In this document: positions 21,611-24,535 of the stretch, in pieces
Numbering within the stretch: position 1 is the first letter of the stretch
Layout of the letters: every line of letters begins with the position of its first letter
Assembly: GCA_003156615.1 (NCBI GenBank)
Contig: PMHI01000299.1
Span: 666-25,200 of the forward strand
Origin: Acidobacteriaceae bacterium
GTDB taxonomy: Bacteria > Acidobacteriota > Terriglobia > Terriglobales > SbA1
Length of the DNA: 24,535 nucleotides
Direction: 5' to 3'
Notes under the pieces: generated by a model
The model's input: only the letters and a program-made list of their open reading frames with translations
What the model was told of the DNA's origin: nothing
Databases searched by the model: none
Position numbers and translations under genes: made by a program

Positions 21611-23005
21611 TCATTGAACTGGACCTTCCGACACTGACGGCGCTGGTCCCTGAAGTACGGCCGGATGTCCCAACGAACCCCGAAATTCTGGGCTACGACT
21701 CGAATGCTCGGGTTGTTGATAAAGTCGAATAGCGACGAAGATCCATACGATCGTCATTACCAGACTCACCGCGGCAAAAGATCGAACATTAAAATGTAAT
21801 GTGGATCCTACAAAGATGACAGCGGCCTGAAGGACATCCCCCAATCGAACGCAGAAGGTATCGATGGCCGCATTCGCTTTGTACTTCGCTTCTCGCGAAG
21901 TCGGCAACAGGAGCGCCTGCCTTACGGTGTTTTGCAAAGAGTAGTTCGCGGAGTTCTCGCCAATCTTTAACACTCGAACCACACCAAGCACGGGATAGGC
22001 AAGAATCGATAGAAAGGTCGCAAGCGAGAGCGCCGGAAGCACAAAAAGAGAGGCGCGTACTCCGATGCGTTTGAAGATACGCGAGACCAAGAAACCCTGA
22101 ATAAGAAAACTGACAAGGTTGATCCACCCATAGTAATTTGCATAGAATGCGCCGATGTAGGCCTCTCTAGCCTTCATGAAAGTGGCGGCGGTACCGACTG
22201 CCTCATTCGCGTGAGCGACCAGCAGTTTGCCAAAAATAAAGTCGCCCGAGCCAATCACGATGTTGAGCAGGATTGTGAGAATGGCGATCAAACGCAGGTA
22301 GGGATCGGAAAGGATCAATTGGAATCCTCCTTCCCTGCCCAGTGGCTCGGTGTTCTTTTGCTTTTCCGATTCTCCTTGTCTCTTGGTAACCACGTAGGAC
22401 GCAAGTTGTGACGTTAGAGCACAAACACACAGAGCAAAGGCGGAGAGCAGCATGAGGTTGTAGGGACCAAACGGCCCAATCAGCTTGCCGGCGGCCCATG
22501 CACCACCCACCGCGCCGACCGACGCACCAATTCCCAGCAGTGGAAATAACCTTTTCCCCTGATCCTCTGTAAATAAGTCGGCAGCAAAGGCCCACAACTG
22601 CGCTACGATGAAGACGTTAAAGATACCCACCCAGATGTAGTAGACGATCCCTTCCCGAACCCCGACGCGCCCAAAGAAGTAGAAAACAATAAGGTTTGAG
22701 GCAAAAAACAAAGTGGTCCAACGGATTAGCCGGTTTCGGTTCAGGTGTGTGGCGATCCACCCATACAGCGGCACAACGCCAAGCAAGACAATCGCTTGAG
22801 CCGCGGAGGAGTAGGCTTTCACTTCCGCGCCACTTTCCGCCAGAATCAAAGATTCTCGCACCGTCTTCAGCAGGTAGTAGGCAGCCAGAAGAAGAGCGAG
22901 GTCGAGTGTCAGAAGCAATGCCCCCAGGCTTTCACCCGGGCGCACATCGCTGATGACGGAGAGTAGCTTCTCCAATCGACCTTTTTCCGACCTGGCAATC
23001 ATCAT
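21611..23005 (-). CDS. ATP/ADP-translocase (TLC) family nucleotide transporter
   Basis: The 464-residue membrane protein has about 12 hydrophobic segments. Early signature residues YYLLKTVRESLIL followed by G-A-E (about 43-61) mark the TLC/Npt nucleotide exchanger family, known from energy-parasitic bacteria and plastids but also present as distant members in free-living acidobacteria. Such proteins exchange or carry nucleotides across the membrane; here the substrate is uncertain. The C-terminal 40 residues are hydrophilic and low-complexity. Two adjacent Mets (23005 and 23002) are possible starts, and the ribosome-binding site is weak. A sigma-54 element at 23099 and a dyad cluster at 23199 lie upstream. 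A second family member diverges from the same intergenic region. Confidence 0.8.
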   Translation of the reverse strand: MMIARSEKGRLEKLLSVISDVRPGESLGALLLTLDLALLLAAYYLLKTVRESLILAESGAEVKAYSSAAQAIVLLGVVPLYGWIATHLNRNRLIRWTTLFFASNLIVFYFFGRVGVREGIVYYIWVGIFNVFIVAQLWAFAADLFTEDQGKRLFPLLGIGASVGAVGGAWAAGKLIGPFGPYNLMLLSAFALCVCALTSQLASYVVTKRQGESEKQKNTEPLGREGGFQLILSDPYLRLIAILTILLNIVIGSGDFIFGKLLVAHANEAVGTAATFMKAREAYIGAFYANYYGWINLVSFLIQGFLVSRIFKRIGVRASLFVLPALSLATFLSILAYPVLGVVRVLKIGENSANYSLQNTVRQALLLPTSREAKYKANAAIDTFCVRLGDVLQAAVIFVGSTLHFNVRSFAAVSLVMTIVWIFVAIRLYQQPEHSSRSPEFRGSLGHPAVLQGPAPSVSEGPVQ

Positions 23006-23098
23006 GGCGTGTTCTGATCGTCTTTTGATTCCGTGTCCGCAGCAACAGGTTCGATTTGTTCGAGCATTGCCTTCAGAGCACCCGGCTACAAGCTGGAC

Positions 23099-23113
23099 GC
23101 ATGGGTGTTGCCA
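23099..23113 (-). promoter_or_regulatory. sigma-54 -24/-12 promoter for the TLC transporter
   Basis: On the minus strand TGGCAACACCCATGC has TGGCA and ATGC blocks with GG-N10-GC spacing. Transcription would begin near 23087, with a leader of about 80 nt before the ATG at 23005. Confidence 0.7.
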
Positions 23114-23198
23114 AAGTCATAGTCCCCAGCCCGGCGCTCGAAGTGCTTAAGTTTAATGCGGGTTTGTGGCGAACTGAAGCAAATTCGACCGCCGGTTT

Positions 23199-23246
23199 TG
23201 TCAGTGCTTTGACAGCGATTTTGACACATGTCATCGATTGACAGTA
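23199..23246. promoter_or_regulatory. candidate activator-binding cluster for the TLC transporter
   Basis: TGTCA-N6-TGACA occurs at 23199-23214, TGACA-N2-TGTCA at 23222-23233, and a further TTGACA near 23239. The first has the same N6 form as the sites at 11760 and 16597. The cluster is about 85-120 bp upstream of the minus-strand -24 element. Confidence 0.55.
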
Positions 23247-23426
23247 GCGGGTCTGGTGAATACGTCACTTCCATCTGGACTCATGCCGCTTCCCTTTACC
23301 GGGCTCCCGGACCGGCGACCACGATCATTTGTCGAAATGTCGTTCTGCGCTATCCAAGCAAACGATTGACCCCAGTGATGAACCTCGCGGGCGTAAATTG
23401 CTGATAAAGAAGATGGAATGGCAATT

Positions 23427-23444
23427 TGTTAACACTGGTTGACA
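23427..23444. promoter_or_regulatory. candidate activator-binding dyad for the rightmost transporter gene
   Basis: TGTTAA (23427-23432) and TTGACA (23439-23444) form an inverted repeat with one mismatch and a 6-bp spacer. It is about 100 bp before the plus-strand -24 element at 23544. It is less perfect than the other clusters. Confidence 0.4.
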
Positions 23445-23543
23445 AGTGGCAACAATTTCGCTAAACCTTTTTCACAGTTTAGCGTGAGCCCTTGGGTTCG
23501 TATCAAAGCATCTAAAGCTGATCCCTTAGGTCGTTCGACGGTT

Positions 23544-23558
23544 TGGCCTAAGTATTGC
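23544..23558 (+). promoter_or_regulatory. sigma-54 -24/-12 promoter for the rightmost transporter gene
   Basis: TGGCCTAAGTATTGC has TGGC and TTGC blocks with GG-N10-GC spacing. Transcription would begin near 23570, about 50 nt before the ATG at 23619. With the element at 23099 it makes this intergenic region a divergent sigma-54 pair. Confidence 0.7.
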
Positions 23559-23618
23559 TTCCGCATCTGGCGGCGGTGCTGTTGCATCGTTATTGGCTAG
23601 CACGATATTGGTAAGACA

Positions 23619-24535
23619 ATGGCAAGGACTCATCTCAGGTTGCGCAGCTTCATGATAAATATAGCGATCTTCTCTCTGAGCTGCATCGCTGTGATGATCC
23701 ATTTTGTTTTCAGTCGTGCGTTTCGCGACTCGCTGCTGGGCAACGGTCTCCCCATCGGTACTTTGCCAGGACTGATCCTCAGCGGTACAGTCTTGGCTCT
23801 CGTTCTTAGTTTGCTCCTTTCTTGGTTCTTTCGACAGGGAGGCCGCTCGAACGTGATTCGGGGCGCTTATCTCATCAGCGGCTCGGCGGAGCTGTTTCTG
23901 GCCTTTGGGCGTATGCCGCCGCGATTGGCCTACGAGGCGTTCTACATTTTAGTCTCAGCATCGACCGCAATCGGATTGTCTCTGGTGTGGATGCTGGCAA
24001 ACGACTGGATCAGCGATGATGTGCAACACAAATCCCGAGCGGTAGGGGTTTTGCTTGTATCAGGCACTGCCGGCGGCTTGCTGGCGGGTTTCGGGTTGGT
24101 GCATCTGCATTTCGCAGAGAGTTTTGCCGGCGCAAATGTCTTTCTTGCCGGCATCGACATCCTCACCGCGGCATTTCTGTCTTTCCATCCCGAGCGCATG
24201 GCGGGCAAAAAACTCGTCGTACACCATTCCAAACCCAGATCCACTACGAATCTGAGCCGTGCCCGGATGGTTGCCTTGACCTTAGCCGGCGCTACCGTGC
24301 TTGGCTCGACTGGTTCGAGTCTGCTCGACCTAACTTATCGCATCAGCGCGGCGCAGCAATACAGCTCCCGCATCGAGCTGCTTCATTTTTTCGGACATCT
24401 CCAGGCCGCCCTCGGCGTGGCAGCGGTTGTCGCCCAACTGGGGCTGTCCCGCTACAAGCCGCGCAGCGGTAAGAGATCCACGATGACGACCTACGCACTT
24501 CTCGAAGCCATGGCGGGCGGTCTTGCCATTGTTGT
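23619..24535 (+). CDS. ATP/ADP-translocase-like membrane transporter, C-terminus beyond window
   Basis: The frame is open from the ATG at 23619 to the window edge (305 codons plus two bases), with no stop. The product is strongly hydrophobic with about eight segments visible. A start resembling the neighbouring transporter (FRDSLLGNGLPIGTLPGLILSG) and a later segment, LLDLTYRISAAQQYSSRIELLHFFG, match the pattern of the TLC/Npt superfamily in acidobacteria (L-D-x-x-F/Y-K/R, then F-x-S/R-x-x-E-L-x-x-F-F-G). Proteins of this kind often carry further C-terminal domains, which cannot be judged here. The ribosome-binding site is weak, but the first Met directly precedes the first helix. Expression is probably from the sigma-54 element at 23544. 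Substrate unknown. Confidence 0.7.
   Translation, partial: MARTHLRLRSFMINIAIFSLSCIAVMIHFVFSRAFRDSLLGNGLPIGTLPGLILSGTVLALVLSLLLSWFFRQGGRSNVIRGAYLISGSAELFLAFGRMPPRLAYEAFYILVSASTAIGLSLVWMLANDWISDDVQHKSRAVGVLLVSGTAGGLLAGFGLVHLHFAESFAGANVFLAGIDILTAAFLSFHPERMAGKKLVVHHSKPRSTTNLSRARMVALTLAGATVLGSTGSSLLDLTYRISAAQQYSSRIELLHFFGHLQAALGVAAVVAQLGLSRYKPRSGKRSTMTTYALLEAMAGGLAIV

Noticed and set aside
1..24535. CRISPR arrays, tRNA/rRNA genes, insertion sequences or prophage genes
   Set aside because: I saw no regularly spaced repeats, cloverleaf-like sequence, transposase or phage motifs by eye; a tool such as tRNAscan or an IS search would be needed for certainty.

Overview
The window looks like a chromosomal piece of an acidobacterium, probably class Terriglobia. 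This is an inference from gene content: a carboxypeptidase-regulatory-like secreted protein, FhlA-type sigma-54 activators, an outer-membrane lipoprotein-sorting-like protein, ATP/ADP-translocase-family transporters and several small lineage-restricted proteins. The sequence is moderately GC-rich and densely coded on both strands. I saw no rRNA, tRNA, CRISPR array or intact insertion sequence.

Layout. On the minus strand, 364-2942 holds a putative three-gene operon: a degenerate receiver-membrane-serine protease fusion, a diadenylate-cyclase-domain protein and a small Cys/His protein. At 3317-8748 (plus) come an FhlA-like enhancer-binding protein with a clipped first GAF domain, a small-protein/ECF-sigma/DedA-rhodanese cluster, and a STAS protein with a sigma-like protein. 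At 9340-11553 (minus) a radical SAM gene precedes a LolA-like gene. Further right are a carboxypeptidase-regulatory-like secreted protein (+), a TetR regulator (-), two overlapping membrane/envelope genes (-) and an outer-membrane beta-barrel gene (-). At 16770-20117 (plus) there is a second, compact copy of the FhlA-like/STAS/sigma-like module. The right end has a broken efflux-adaptor gene (+), a GNAT acetyltransferase (-), and two ATP/ADP-translocase-family genes diverging from a shared 613-nt intergenic region; the last is cut by the window edge.

Two patterns tie the window together. First, the FhlA-like/STAS/sigma-like trio occurs twice. Copy 1 has lost most of its first GAF domain and has other genes lying between the activator and the STAS gene. 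Second, eight transcription units carry a sigma-54-type -24/-12 element (TGG-N9-TGC; seven of the eight fit TGGC-N7-WTGC), each with a cluster of TGTCR/YGACA inverted half-sites roughly 60-115 bp further upstream. The units are both STAS genes, the radical SAM operon, the carboxypeptidase-regulatory-like gene, the outer-membrane barrel, both translocase-family transporters and, more weakly, the ECF-sigma operon. The simplest reading is a local sigma-54 regulon, mostly of envelope and signalling proteins, driven by the two FhlA-like activators encoded within it. This is inferred from sequence alone.
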